From the NCBI GenBank assembly GCA_947456625.1, contig CANGQJ010000002.1:62001-126000 (forward strand): 64,000 nucleotides of DNA, read 5' to 3'. The stretch's first letter is position 1. Every line of letters starts with the position of its first letter. The stretch is from Bacteroidota bacterium (GTDB lineage Bacteria; Bacteroidota; Bacteroidia; Chitinophagales; Chitinophagaceae). The translations under genes were made by a program, and so were the position numbers. This document shows positions 8,520 to 19,419 of this stretch, one piece after another. The notes beneath the pieces are model-generated. The model was not told where the DNA came from, ran no database searches, and saw only the letters and a list, made by a program, of their open reading frames with translations.

Positions 8520-9959
8520 ATGAAAAATATTTTAAAGGTTCTAGCAGTTATAATTGCAGCTATTATGATAGTTGTTATAGTAAAAACAATGAATAACAAG
8601 CCGGTAAATAATCAAAAAGAGGTTGTACTGGAGGCAATTCCTCAAAATGCATTGGAGCATATGAGTGCGGCTATAAAAATTAAAACCGAAACACCTAATG
8701 ACGATTATCAATTTGATACTGCAACATTTATGAGTTATCGTAAATTTTTAGAAAACAGTTACCCATTAATTCATAAAAATTTACCAAGAACTATTATTGA
8801 TAGTTTTAATTATATCTATGAATGGAAGGGTTCCGATACTTCCATACTTCCAATGGTACTTATGGCGCATTATGATGTAGTACCCGTGGAGCAATCTGCA
8901 GTTAAACTTTGGCATGCAGCACCATATGGCGGTGAAATAAAGGAAAATTATATTTGGGGAAGGGGCGTACTAGATGATAAATCTAGTATGATTAGTATTT
9001 TAGAAGCTGCCGAAGCGCAACTTGCAAAAGGTTTCCAACCTAAACAAACTATTTTATTATGTTTTGGTGCCGATGAAGAATCAAGCGGCAAAGGTGCAAC
9101 TGCAATGGTTAAATATTTTGCTAGTCAAAATAAAAAATTTGATTTAGTAGTGGATGAAGGTGGGGAAATTTCAACAGAAAATAATAAATCGGTTAAAGCG
9201 CCAATTGCCTCTATTGGTGTAGGTGAAAAAGGATATGTTACCCTAGTGCTTACTGCACAAAAAGCAGGTGGTCACTCCTCTATACCGGCTTCACATACTG
9301 CTATTGATATCCTTAGTACAGCAATTGCTAAAGTAAGTGAAAATCCAATGCCTACTAAATTAACGCCTCCTATTGAAGCGTATCTTAAAAGCGTAAGTGC
9401 CTATAACGAAAATTTTATAGACAAAATGGTACTTTCTAATTTATGGTTATTTAAAAGTAATGTAATAAATAAAATGGCCGAAGAACCAACTAGTAATGCT
9501 TTAATTCGTACCACACTAGTGCCTACTGTCTTTAATAGTGGTGTAAGGGATAATGTAATTCCAACCTTTGCAACTGCATATATTAATAGTAGAATATTAC
9601 CAGGCGAAACAACAAAAGATGTTTATGATTATGTAACAAAAATTGTAAATGATACTAATATCAAAATTACTTATTATAAAAACTACATGACCGAAGCATC
9701 GCCAACAACAAATGTAGAAAGCAAGTATTACAAGCGTGTAGAAAAAATTATTAGATCTGTTGTAAAAGACGTGGTTGTGGCGCCCATGTTAATGGTGGGT
9801 GCTACCGATTCTAGGAACTATAGAACCTTAAGTGAAGGGGTGGTAAACTTTACACCTTTAACCAACGCAAAGGGTTATCATGGTATTGACGAAAGAATGC
9901 AAATTTCGGATTTCCAAAAATGCGTAAATTTTTATACCTTATTAATTAAAGGCGAATAA
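8520..9959 (+). CDS. M20 family metallopeptidase (carboxypeptidase-like)
   Basis: MAHYDVVPVE, WGRGVLDDKSSMISILEA, CFGADEESSGKGA. Confidence 0.9.
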   Translation: MKNILKVLAVIIAAIMIVVIVKTMNNKPVNNQKEVVLEAIPQNALEHMSAAIKIKTETPNDDYQFDTATFMSYRKFLENSYPLIHKNLPRTIIDSFNYIYEWKGSDTSILPMVLMAHYDVVPVEQSAVKLWHAAPYGGEIKENYIWGRGVLDDKSSMISILEAAEAQLAKGFQPKQTILLCFGADEESSGKGATAMVKYFASQNKKFDLVVDEGGEISTENNKSVKAPIASIGVGEKGYVTLVLTAQKAGGHSSIPASHTAIDILSTAIAKVSENPMPTKLTPPIEAYLKSVSAYNENFIDKMVLSNLWLFKSNVINKMAEEPTSNALIRTTLVPTVFNSGVRDNVIPTFATAYINSRILPGETTKDVYDYVTKIVNDTNIKITYYKNYMTEASPTTNVESKYYKRVEKIIRSVVKDVVVAPMLMVGATDSRNYRTLSEGVVNFTPLTNAKGYHGIDERMQISDFQKCVNFYTLLIKGE

Positions 9960-9979
9960 ACCAATCAAAAAATATATTT

Positions 9980-11251
9980 ATGAAAAACATATTACTTATA
10001 CTTAGCATTTTTTTAATTCATTTTTCGTATGCACAAAAATCAACTTTAATAAAATGCGGTAAATTATTAGATACCAAAGAGGGTAAGGTTTTAGAGAATC
10101 AATATATATTACTAAGTGGCAACACCATTGTATCGGTATCTAATACTGCTAGTAAAGCCGATACTACTATTGACTTAAGTAACTATTTTGTAATGCCCGG
10201 CATGATTGATGCGCATACGCATGTGTTATTACAGGGGGATATTACTTCTGAGGATTATGACGTACAAATATTAAAAGAATCTATCCCATACAGAACATTA
10301 AGGGCAAGTAAAAGTGCAGAAAAAAGTATTTTAAATGGATTTACTACTATTCGTGATTTAGGAACCGAAGGTGCTGGCTATGCCGATGTTGATATTAAAA
10401 AAGCAATTAATAAAGGAGTAATAACGGGTCCAAGAATGCAAATTGCAACGCTTGCCATGAATACTACAGGCCATTATCCAATTAAAGCTTCGGACTATGC
10501 TTGGGAAATAAAATTACCAAAAGGAGTTATTGAAATTACTGGCGCCGACGAGGCGCGTAGAGCGGTGCGTACTCAAATTGAGCAAGGCGCCGACTGGATT
10601 AAAATATATGCAGACCGTGGTTATTACCGTTTAGCCGATGGCTCTTTTAGAGCACTTCCAAACTTTACAACCGAAGAAATAAATGCAATTGGGGATGAAA
10701 CCTTAAGAAGCAGGAAAAAATTAGCAGCACATGCCATGACAAGAGATGGAATTTTAGCCGCAATTAATGCAGGTGCTATTAGCATTGAGCATGGTTCAGG
10801 CATGGATGAAGCTTGTATGAAATTAATGGCTGAAAAAGGAGTGTATTGGTGTCCAACTTTATTTGTAAATGAATTTGTTGCCGAGGGAAGAGCAAAAATG
10901 GGTAGCCCAATTAATTTATACTTTCAACAATCTATAGAAGCTACATTTAAAAAGGCAATTAAAATGGGCGTAAAACTAACCTATGGTACCGATATAGGTG
11001 GGTATGACTGGAATCTAGCACAGGCCAAGGACTTCACTTATTTTGTAAAATGGGGATTAACGCCAATTCAGGCAATACAAACAGCCACTACCACAGCTGC
11101 CGAATTATTAGGCATGCAAGATAAAATAGGTGAAATTAAAGCAGGTGCCTTTGCTGACATTATTGCAATAAAAAAAGATCCTATTAAAGATATTAGTGTA
11201 TTACAAAATATTGACTGGGTAATGAAGGATGGTAAAATTTATAAAAATTAA
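9980..11251 (+). CDS. Exported amidohydrolase family protein (Xaa-Pro dipeptidase/prolidase-like)
   Basis: MPGMIDAHTHV, TTIRDLGTEGAG, AHAMTRDGILAAI, ISIEHGSGMDEAC, LTYGTDIGG. Confidence 0.9.
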   Translation: MKNILLILSIFLIHFSYAQKSTLIKCGKLLDTKEGKVLENQYILLSGNTIVSVSNTASKADTTIDLSNYFVMPGMIDAHTHVLLQGDITSEDYDVQILKESIPYRTLRASKSAEKSILNGFTTIRDLGTEGAGYADVDIKKAINKGVITGPRMQIATLAMNTTGHYPIKASDYAWEIKLPKGVIEITGADEARRAVRTQIEQGADWIKIYADRGYYRLADGSFRALPNFTTEEINAIGDETLRSRKKLAAHAMTRDGILAAINAGAISIEHGSGMDEACMKLMAEKGVYWCPTLFVNEFVAEGRAKMGSPINLYFQQSIEATFKKAIKMGVKLTYGTDIGGYDWNLAQAKDFTYFVKWGLTPIQAIQTATTTAAELLGMQDKIGEIKAGAFADIIAIKKDPIKDISVLQNIDWVMKDGKIYKN

Positions 11252-12489
11252 TTGCTGTTTTTTATAACCGATCCTTTGTATCCAAAATAGGCAACTACTA
11301 CAAAACAAAATAAAGGAACAAAATATCCTAATTGAATATTTCCTGTAGCATCGCTAATTAAACCAAATACCCTTGGAAGAACAGCGCCGCCTACAATTGC
11401 CATTACTATTAAACTACTTGCCATTTCGGTATCAGGTCCCAGGTCCTTTATGCCCAATGAAAAAATGGTTGGAAACATAATAGACATAAAAAAGCAAATT
11501 CCAATTAAGGCATATACTGTAAGCATTCCAGCGCCAAATATGGCAACTAAACAAAGAAAAATGCAGGCTAAGGAATAGGCAGTCAATAAAATATTAGGGG
11601 CAATTTTTTTCATTAAAGCAGTTCCCAAAAATCGTCCAATTAAAAATGCGAGTCCTGCGATACCTAAATATCCTGCAGCTGCTACTTCTGAAATTTGAGC
11701 AACTGGTTTTGCAAATAAAATAAATAAACTAAACACACATACTTGAGCACCTACATAAAAAAATTGTGCAGCCACTGCCCAACTTAAATGTTTATGTCTA
11801 AATGTATTCAATAGGCCTTTATTATTTCCTGCTTCGGTGTTACGTATGTCTGGAATTTTTATAAAATAAAATAATACTGCAATTGCAAGTAAAACAAACC
11901 CTAAAATAGTATAAGGTGTTTTTACACTATACGCTTCTGTTGCAAGTGCAACCTTTCTTACACTATCACTCATCTGTGCCAATTGTGCATCGGTATATCC
12001 TTTTGTTAAAATAACACGCGCGCCTATAACGGGTGCTAATGCAACTGCTAAACCATTAAAGGACTGTGCTAGGTTTAGCCTTTGGGTAGCGGTATTTGGA
12101 TCACCCAATGCTGTAGCAAAGGGGTTTGCAGCAGTTTCCAAAATGGTTAAGCCACAGGCAATCACAAATAAAGCAATTAAAAAATAATTATAGGATTGAT
12201 GATTGGCTGCAGGAACAAATAAAAATGCACCAAAGGAAAATAAAAGTAAGCCAGTAATAATACCCATTTTGTACCCCCAATGTTTCATAATAATACCTGC
12301 TGGAATGGCCATAAAAAAATATGCAATAAAAACAGCCGAGTCTACCAGTGTAGCCTGTGTTGTAGTTAAAGTAAAGGACTTTTTAAGGTGTGGAATTAAT
12401 ATGGGATCTAAATTATGAGCAAAGCCCCATAAGAAAAATAAACAAGTAAGTAATATGAATGGAACTAAGCCAGTATCAGTTTTTTGCAT
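11248..12489 (-). CDS. Sugar MFS transporter (FucP-like family)
   Basis: 12-TM; LFFLWGFAHNLDPILIPHLKKSFTLTTTQATLVDSAVFIAYFFMAIPAG, LETAANPFATALG. Confidence 0.9.
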   Translation of the reverse strand: MQKTDTGLVPFILLTCLFFLWGFAHNLDPILIPHLKKSFTLTTTQATLVDSAVFIAYFFMAIPAGIIMKHWGYKMGIITGLLLFSFGAFLFVPAANHQSYNYFLIALFVIACGLTILETAANPFATALGDPNTATQRLNLAQSFNGLAVALAPVIGARVILTKGYTDAQLAQMSDSVRKVALATEAYSVKTPYTILGFVLLAIAVLFYFIKIPDIRNTEAGNNKGLLNTFRHKHLSWAVAAQFFYVGAQVCVFSLFILFAKPVAQISEVAAAGYLGIAGLAFLIGRFLGTALMKKIAPNILLTAYSLACIFLCLVAIFGAGMLTVYALIGICFFMSIMFPTIFSLGIKDLGPDTEMASSLIVMAIVGGAVLPRVFGLISDATGNIQLGYFVPLFCFVVVAYFGYKGSVIKNSN

Positions 12490-12576
12490 ATAAATAATAT
12501 TATGAATACTTAAATATAATAAATAATTAGTTTAGGCTATATAATCCCTACATTTGGTATCTAAAATAACTAAGAA

Positions 12577-13365
12577 ATGAAAAAAAAGTTTTTCCCCTAT
12601 GTAGCACTATTTCTTTTTACAATTGTATTTTCTTTAAATGCAAAGGCAAGTCCAACGCCGCGTGAATTTTATTTGATTCAAATTTATCATTGTAGTACCA
12701 ATGCACAAGTTAATGGAGTAGATACATACCTAAAAGACGTTTATTTACCATATATGCATAAAGCGGGTATTCAAAAAATTGGCGTGTTTGCACCTGTTGT
12801 AAATGACACGGCAGCTGATAAAAAAGTTTATGTTTGGTTACCTATGAAATCATTGGAGGTGTTAGACCAATTAGATCAAGCAATTGAAAAATTAGACCCA
12901 ATGGGTAAAAATGCAATTGTAGATTTAGAAAATGCAGATAGCAGTTTACCTTATACTAGACTAGAAAAAATAGTGAGTAAATCTTTTAAGTTGCAGGGCC
13001 AATATGAAAAAAAATCCGGTTTGATAAAATCTCCAAATAGAATATATGAATTCAGAAGCTATGAGAGCCCAACCGAGAATGCACATTTAAGGAAAGTACA
13101 TATGTTTAACGAAGGGGGTGAAATTGATTTATTTAAGCGCCTTAACTTTAACGCTGTATTTTATTCAAAGGTGATTATTGGTAGTCGTGTACCCAATTTG
13201 ATTTATATGACCAGCTTTAATGATATGGCCGACCGTGATGCACATTGGAAAGCATTTAGCAGTTCCCCAGAATGGAAAGACATTTCCACTATGCCTAAAT
13301 ATTTAAAAGCTATAAACAGAAATGAAACAGTATTAATGACTGCAAGAGATTACGCTGATTTTTAA
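12577..13365 (+). CDS. NIPSNAP family protein
   Basis: Signal peptide; REFYLIQIYHCS, YEFRSYESPTENAHLRKVHMFN, ARDYADF ending. Confidence 0.88.
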   Translation: MKKKFFPYVALFLFTIVFSLNAKASPTPREFYLIQIYHCSTNAQVNGVDTYLKDVYLPYMHKAGIQKIGVFAPVVNDTAADKKVYVWLPMKSLEVLDQLDQAIEKLDPMGKNAIVDLENADSSLPYTRLEKIVSKSFKLQGQYEKKSGLIKSPNRIYEFRSYESPTENAHLRKVHMFNEGGEIDLFKRLNFNAVFYSKVIIGSRVPNLIYMTSFNDMADRDAHWKAFSSSPEWKDISTMPKYLKAINRNETVLMTARDYADF

Positions 13366-13373
13366 AAAGCTAA

Positions 13374-14666
13374 TTAATTGACAAGTTCAATACCCATTAT
13401 CTTAAGCAATTCAATTTGCGCATTACATAACTGGAATTGATACTGTAATTGATTTAAAAGTGCTTTTTGATAATCCGCATTGGTACTGGTAATTTCTAAT
13501 GGAGTAGTGGTTCCATTCTTTAACTTAGTTGCGCTTAACTTTTGCGCTAATGCAGCTTGCTCAATTTGAGTGGCTGCATTTTTTATTCTGTTTTGACTAC
13601 TATTAATATCAATGAGTGCAGCTTGAATGTCTTTTTCGGTTTCGTGTACTAAGGAAGCAACATTAATTTCACTTAATTCAAGTCCCTTTTCTTGAATTTT
13701 AACCAATTGCTTTATTTTTCCTCCATTAAATAAAGGAATAGATAAACCAATACCTGCATTGTAATTAAATTTAGGATCGTTAATTGTAGGTAAATAGCCA
13801 TTTTTAGAACCCATTGAAGCTTTAGCACCAATAAATGGCTTGTCTGCTAATTTACTAATAGCTACATCGGATTTTGCAATGCTAGTTTTGTCTCTTGCTA
13901 TTGCTAAAGAAGGGTTATGATCAATTGCAAATTGCAAAGCTTCATCGTAAGTGTAATTTTTAATATTCAAAACCAGGTCACCTTGCTTTACCGTTTCAAC
14001 ACCTGTAGCATATTTTAATAAATTTAATAGTTTTTTCAAATTGGTTTCTAAATCAATTTTACGATTGTTTTCATTGTCAATTTTAGATTGCATGGTTAAT
14101 GCATCCAATTGAATTGCACTGCCGTTAGCCAATTGCGCATCAACTACTTTTTTGTTTTCATTTAATAAGCCAATAATTTGATCTTGAATTTGTATGGCTT
14201 TTTGAGCATAAATAATTTGAAAATACAGCTGACTAATTTGCGTAAACAAAGTGTTCTGTAATTGAGCAGCAACATGATGTGCCGACTGAAGCTCTAATTT
14301 TGATTTTTCAATACTTGCTTTTAATCTGCCAAAATCAATTAAAGCATAGGTTCCGTTTACTGCGCCAGAAACATTGTGAATAGGCGCAAATTGAAAAGTG
14401 TTTTCACCAAATGGAACCTCTATTTTTGGTCGCACATATGCGTAACTAGCATCAATAGTAAAGTCGGGGTATTTATTTAACTCTGTTAATTTTAGTTTAT
14501 TCTCTGCTAGCTGTACCGAAGCTTCAACTTCTTTTACTTTAGGAAAATAAGTTAAAGATTTTTCAAGTAAGCCTTTAAGTTCACCATTTACAATAGTTTG
14601 AGCGTTTGTTATTAAGCTAACACACAAAATTAAAAAGGTTGTTGTAAATATTTTTTTCATTTTCAT
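13374..14666 (-). CDS. TolC family outer membrane efflux protein
   Basis: Signal peptide; internally duplicated coiled-coil OEP architecture, LIDFGRLKASIEKSKLEL. Confidence 0.9.
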   Translation of the reverse strand: MKMKKIFTTTFLILCVSLITNAQTIVNGELKGLLEKSLTYFPKVKEVEASVQLAENKLKLTELNKYPDFTIDASYAYVRPKIEVPFGENTFQFAPIHNVSGAVNGTYALIDFGRLKASIEKSKLELQSAHHVAAQLQNTLFTQISQLYFQIIYAQKAIQIQDQIIGLLNENKKVVDAQLANGSAIQLDALTMQSKIDNENNRKIDLETNLKKLLNLLKYATGVETVKQGDLVLNIKNYTYDEALQFAIDHNPSLAIARDKTSIAKSDVAISKLADKPFIGAKASMGSKNGYLPTINDPKFNYNAGIGLSIPLFNGGKIKQLVKIQEKGLELSEINVASLVHETEKDIQAALIDINSSQNRIKNAATQIEQAALAQKLSATKLKNGTTTPLEITSTNADYQKALLNQLQYQFQLCNAQIELLKIMGIELVN

Positions 14667-14673
14667 ATTTATT

Positions 14674-16248
14674 TTAATGCGCTTCGGCCGCAGCCTCCAT
14701 CGCAGCTTTATCTAATTTTTTTCTAGTTCTTAAAAAGAAAACTAAGGGTATTACTACTAAAAAGAAAATACCAACTAATCTGAAAGTATCTAAATAAGAA
14801 AGATAGTAAGCCTGTCTGTCCACAGACAAATCAACCAATTTATATGCACGCTGAGTGGCACCATGGAAATCACCGGTTTTACTTACAATACCTTGCGATA
14901 CAGCACCTACTCGTTCTTGCCACTGTGCTCCATCGGATGGAAGATTTGCAATTAAATTGGTACGATGTTTAAAATATTGTTGAGCTACATAGTTATTAGC
15001 AATGGCAATTCCAAAAGCCCCACCTAATTGACGTATCATATTATTTAATGAAATGCCTGAAGCATAATCTTTGGATTCAAGACCCACTACAGCCTGATTA
15101 ATTAACGGCAACTGGCTCATTGAAATACCAAAAGCCCTTATTAACAGTGGCCAGAAAAAATCCCATTTCCCAGCATCTGGTGGCATTGTAGCACTATAAA
15201 ATGCATACACCGAAAACAAAGTGAACCCTACAATTACAAATGGAATAGGTGTAACCCCTTTACTCATTAACTTGCCAATGATAGGCATCATAATAACTCC
15301 TGCAAGTGTGGGAGGTAATAAGGAAATTCCGGTTTCAAATGCCGTAAATCCCATTACTCTTTGTGCAAGCACAGGATATACAAATACCGAAGTAAATAAA
15401 CCAAAGCCTGCTACAAATGTAAAAATAGTAGTAAATGCAAGGTTTCGATTGCCAAGCACTCTTAGGTTTACGGCAGGTTGTTTAATGCTTAATTCATACC
15501 AAATAAATAAGCCCAAACCTACCACTGCAATGGTAGAACAGTATCGGATGGTTTCACTAGAAAACCACTCTTCCGATTCGCCACGCTCTAATACATATTG
15601 TAGACAACCAATTCCAACTGCCAGTAGCATAATACCGGTGTAGTCAATTTTAATATCTTTTTTGGTTTTGCCTTCACCCGGTTTTTTATCTATAAAAGTG
15701 AATGCTAAAAAGGTAGCAATAATACCTATAGGAATATTAATCATGAAAATAAGGGGCCAACTATTATGCTCAATAATCCAACCTCCTAAAGTAGGGCCCA
15801 ATGTGGGACCTAATACAATGCCCATTCCAAATAAACCTGCCGCCATTGGCCTTTCCTTGGGCTCAAAAGCATCAAATAAAATAGCCTGTGAGGTGGAAAG
15901 TAAGGCACCGCCCCCAACTCCTTGAACAAATCTCCAAATAATAAGCTCAATTAAACTATCCGACTGCCCACACAAATAGGAAGCGGCCGTAAAAATAATC
16001 ATGGAGACGATGTAATAATTTTTTCGTCCAAAGTATTCGGCTAAAAAACCAGTTAATGGTATGATAATTACATTGGCAATGGCATAGGAAGTAATTACCC
16101 AACTAATATCCTCAATGCTTACGCCTAGGCTACCAGAAATATCTGTTAGTGCCACGTTTACAATTGAGGTATCTATCAACTCCATAATGGCAGCTGATAC
16201 CGTTGTAATTACAATAATTGCTTTTGCTATTCCTTTTGGCGTTGCCAT
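14674..16248 (-). CDS. DHA2 family MFS drug efflux transporter (EmrB/QacA-like)
   Basis: ELIDTSIVNVALTDISGSLG, WVITSYAIANVIIIPLTGFLAEYFGRK, RFVQGVGGGALLSTSQAIL; start chosen at MATPKG. Confidence 0.92.
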   Translation of the reverse strand: MATPKGIAKAIIVITTVSAAIMELIDTSIVNVALTDISGSLGVSIEDISWVITSYAIANVIIIPLTGFLAEYFGRKNYYIVSMIIFTAASYLCGQSDSLIELIIWRFVQGVGGGALLSTSQAILFDAFEPKERPMAAGLFGMGIVLGPTLGPTLGGWIIEHNSWPLIFMINIPIGIIATFLAFTFIDKKPGEGKTKKDIKIDYTGIMLLAVGIGCLQYVLERGESEEWFSSETIRYCSTIAVVGLGLFIWYELSIKQPAVNLRVLGNRNLAFTTIFTFVAGFGLFTSVFVYPVLAQRVMGFTAFETGISLLPPTLAGVIMMPIIGKLMSKGVTPIPFVIVGFTLFSVYAFYSATMPPDAGKWDFFWPLLIRAFGISMSQLPLINQAVVGLESKDYASGISLNNMIRQLGGAFGIAIANNYVAQQYFKHRTNLIANLPSDGAQWQERVGAVSQGIVSKTGDFHGATQRAYKLVDLSVDRQAYYLSYLDTFRLVGIFFLVVIPLVFFLRTRKKLDKAAMEAAAEAH

Positions 16249-16252
16249 TAAA

Positions 16253-17290
16253 CTATTTGTCAACGGTGATAAATACACTCATACCCGCTCTTAAAGAACC
16301 TTTAAAAGCTGCCTGATTGTCTATAGAAATTTTTACTGGAATTCTTTGTGTTACTTTAATAAAGTTACCGCTAGAATTGTCTGGAGGAAGTAATGAAAAT
16401 TTAGCACCAGTTGCATCACTTAAACTTAAAATTGTTCCTTGAACATTTAAATCCGGGTAAGCATCTATGCGAATGTTTACTTTTTTTCCTTCATGCAATG
16501 ACTCTAATTGGCTTTCTTTAAAATTGGCTACAATCCAATATGAGCTGTCGTTTACAATGGAGAACAAAGGGGTTCCGGCTTGTACAAACTGCCCAATATT
16601 AATATTTTTCTTTCCAATTTTTCCTGTACTAGGTGTAGTTACTTTGGTGTAGGAAAGTTTCAATTCGGTTTCTTTTATCTTAGCTTGCTTCATTTGAATT
16701 AAGGCATTTGCTTTATTCAAACTTTCTCTTAAAATTGATATTCTATTATTGGCAATTGTAAATTCGGTTTGTGCATTACTTGCTTCTTGATTAGCGGCAG
16801 CTAATTGATAATCACTTTCGTCTAATTGCTTTTTTGTGATGGCTTGTTCCTTATATAAGTTTTGGTCTCTTACTAAATCGTTAGCAGCCTTTTTTTGACG
16901 TATTGTTTTTAATTCAATAGCACCTTTATTATTTTTTAAAGAAAGGATAGCGTTTTCAAGTTGTGCTTTTGCGTTTGAAACGTCGGCTGTGGATTGTAAT
17001 AAATCGGCTTTTTGTTCCTCTAAAATTGCTTGTAATTCTGCATCATCTAACTCCACTACTAATTGGCTTTGTTTTACAGAATCGTAATCCTTAATAGCAA
17101 TTGTTTTTACATACCCCGACGTTCTAGCAAGCACTGGTACTATAGAAGTCTCAATTTGTGCATTGTCGGTAGTTTCGTGTGTTAATGAAAAAGCTACTTT
17201 TTTAACCCCAAAGTAAAGTGCAACGGCTAGTAATAAACCTATAACTACTTTACGAATTTTAGCCTGTTTTTCCTTTTTTTGCTGCTCCAT
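16253..17290 (-). CDS. HlyD/EmrA family periplasmic adaptor
   Basis: N-terminal TM, THETTDNAQIETSIVPVLARTSGYVKTI, VTTPSTGKIGKKNINIGQFVQAGTPLFSIV. Confidence 0.92.
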   Translation of the reverse strand: MEQQKKEKQAKIRKVVIGLLLAVALYFGVKKVAFSLTHETTDNAQIETSIVPVLARTSGYVKTIAIKDYDSVKQSQLVVELDDAELQAILEEQKADLLQSTADVSNAKAQLENAILSLKNNKGAIELKTIRQKKAANDLVRDQNLYKEQAITKKQLDESDYQLAAANQEASNAQTEFTIANNRISILRESLNKANALIQMKQAKIKETELKLSYTKVTTPSTGKIGKKNINIGQFVQAGTPLFSIVNDSSYWIVANFKESQLESLHEGKKVNIRIDAYPDLNVQGTILSLSDATGAKFSLLPPDNSSGNFIKVTQRIPVKISIDNQAAFKGSLRAGMSVFITVDK

Positions 17291-17383
17291 GATATTATTT
17301 ATAATGATGGTATTAATTAGATTTGATTTGCAAATTTATATAATAATAACAGAAGGAAAGTAGAAATGGTTTAATAAGTAGTA

Positions 17384-18745
17384 CTAAATAGGAAAACTTA
17401 ACATAAACTCGTTTAAATTGCCCTGAATGGCAGTGTATTGAATTGTGGCCTTGTGCAAGTGTAATATGCGTTCCACAATTCGTAATCCCAAACCAAATCC
17501 TGAAATTCCAGATGCATTTTCGCCTCGCATAAATGGCTCAAATAACCTTTTTTGATCCAATTCCGAGATAGTTTTGCCACTATTTAGCACCTGGCATTGT
17601 AATTCATGCTTTTTTTGTAAAATTTTGATATGCACTTCCTTGTTATCGCTATAACTGTATGCATTTTTTAAGAGGTTAATAAACACAATTTCCAAAAGCG
17701 TTCTGGTTCCCCTTAATTCAAAAATTTCATCATATTCGTTTTCAATTTCAATATCAAAATAAACTTTGCAATCGGGATAAATGGAATTTATTTTTTCAAT
17801 GCAATCATAAATTATTTCATCCAAACGATTTGACTCCTCTTTAGCTGAAATTGTTTTATCGTTTTTAGATAAGATAAGTAAGGAATGAATAAGTTCAGAA
17901 ATTTGACTTGCGTCAGAAACTAATTTTTGTAAAAAAAATTTATCCGAATTATGAACTGTAGGATCATTTATTTTATTTTCCAATTGTGCAATAATGCGTG
18001 CAATAGGTGTTCTAAGTTCATGTGATGCATTGGCTGTGAATTCCGATTGATGCTTTAAGGAATCGTCAATACGCTTTAGCATTAAATTAAACTCTTGTGC
18101 TAAAATAATAATTTCGGTATTACTGGATTTTACCTCTACTTTTTCACCTAAATTATTTTCGTTAATTGATTTTATTTTTAATAAAAAATGGTCAAGGGGC
18201 TTTAACAATCTTGCTACCGTAGTTCTTGTTAAAAACCAAGCAAGTAACGTGAAAAATAAAAAGGAAAAAGACAAAATGTATATTAAGTAATTTAATTTTC
18301 TAAAACCAGAAATGTCTTTAGCAGAAACTAAAATAAAAAAATCTTCGTTTTTGTAATTATACTTGATGCCAAAGGTTTCCAGCTCACCAGTGCGTTTAAA
18401 AAATTCTTTTTTATTTTGTAAACTAATTAAGGATTGTCTATCCTTTTCAATTACAGTATCATACAGGCTGGTATACAATAAATTAAAATCTTTATTGTAA
18501 ACAAGCGTTTTTTCATCTATTAAATTATCAGCCTTTTGTTTATCAATATTTTTTATGATATCTTGATTTGCTTGTTTTATTTCAATTAAAAGCTCTAATG
18601 TAGATATGGCTTTTTGCCTTAACCTATCTTGAAATTCTTCTGATCTAAATTCTGAAAATAAAAACACCACAGAACCTGCCACAATTAAGTACAATACCAA
18701 AAATAAAGTGGTAACAAAAATGGAGATTCTGGATTTTAATGTCAT
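17384..18745 (-). CDS. Two-component sensor histidine kinase
   Basis: Two TM, HAMP-like region, H-box ASHELRTPIARIIAQLE, N-box FINLLKNAYSYS, G-box GISGFGLGLRIVERI. Confidence 0.93.
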   Translation of the reverse strand: MTLKSRISIFVTTLFLVLYLIVAGSVVFLFSEFRSEEFQDRLRQKAISTLELLIEIKQANQDIIKNIDKQKADNLIDEKTLVYNKDFNLLYTSLYDTVIEKDRQSLISLQNKKEFFKRTGELETFGIKYNYKNEDFFILVSAKDISGFRKLNYLIYILSFSFLFFTLLAWFLTRTTVARLLKPLDHFLLKIKSINENNLGEKVEVKSSNTEIIILAQEFNLMLKRIDDSLKHQSEFTANASHELRTPIARIIAQLENKINDPTVHNSDKFFLQKLVSDASQISELIHSLLILSKNDKTISAKEESNRLDEIIYDCIEKINSIYPDCKVYFDIEIENEYDEIFELRGTRTLLEIVFINLLKNAYSYSDNKEVHIKILQKKHELQCQVLNSGKTISELDQKRLFEPFMRGENASGISGFGLGLRIVERILHLHKATIQYTAIQGNLNEFMLSFPI

Positions 18746-19419
18746 TTATCTGCTTTTAAAAAATAGCCATAGCCTACTTTAGTGTGTATTAACTTAACCT
18801 CACTATTTTTATCTATTTTTTTCCTAAGAGAATTAATATAAACCTCTATTGTATTTTGATTGGTTATTATTTGATAGTCCCAAAGCTTTTCGCTAATTGT
18901 ATTTTTAGATACTATGCGCCCATTTGCTATTGCTAAAATAGACAAAAGCTTAAATTCTTTTGGAGTTAATATTACTTCTTTGTTGGCTCTAAAAACCTTC
19001 ATTTCGGTATTAGATATTACTAAATCAGCCACTACAATATCTGCTTCAACAGTTTCAGGATGTTTTCTTTTTAACAACGCGTTTACCCTAGCATTTAATT
19101 CTTCAAAATGAAACGGTTTTATTAAATAATCATCTGCCCCTTTATTAAACGCAGAAAGTTTGTCGGTAATTTCACCAAATGCAGTTAGCATTAGTATAGG
19201 TATATTTTGGTCTATTGTTCTTATTGCCTCACAAACCTCAACCCCCTTTTTGCCTGGCACATTAATATCTAAAATGACCAAATCATATAAATCTTTTTTA
19301 TAATTTTTTTCTGCAGTATCGCCATCATGTACACAATGACAATTTATATTTTTAGAATTAAAATATTTTTCAATTTCAACAGACAGGGTAGCATCATCCT
19401 CTAATAAAAGTATTTTCAT
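18742..19419 (-). CDS. OmpR-family response regulator
   Basis: Receiver LVILDINVPGKKG, KPFHFEELNARV; winged helix LTPKEFKLLSILA...KVGYGYFL. Confidence 0.95.
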   Translation of the reverse strand: MKILLLEDDATLSVEIEKYFNSKNINCHCVHDGDTAEKNYKKDLYDLVILDINVPGKKGVEVCEAIRTIDQNIPILMLTAFGEITDKLSAFNKGADDYLIKPFHFEELNARVNALLKRKHPETVEADIVVADLVISNTEMKVFRANKEVILTPKEFKLLSILAIANGRIVSKNTISEKLWDYQIITNQNTIEVYINSLRKKIDKNSEVKLIHTKVGYGYFLKADK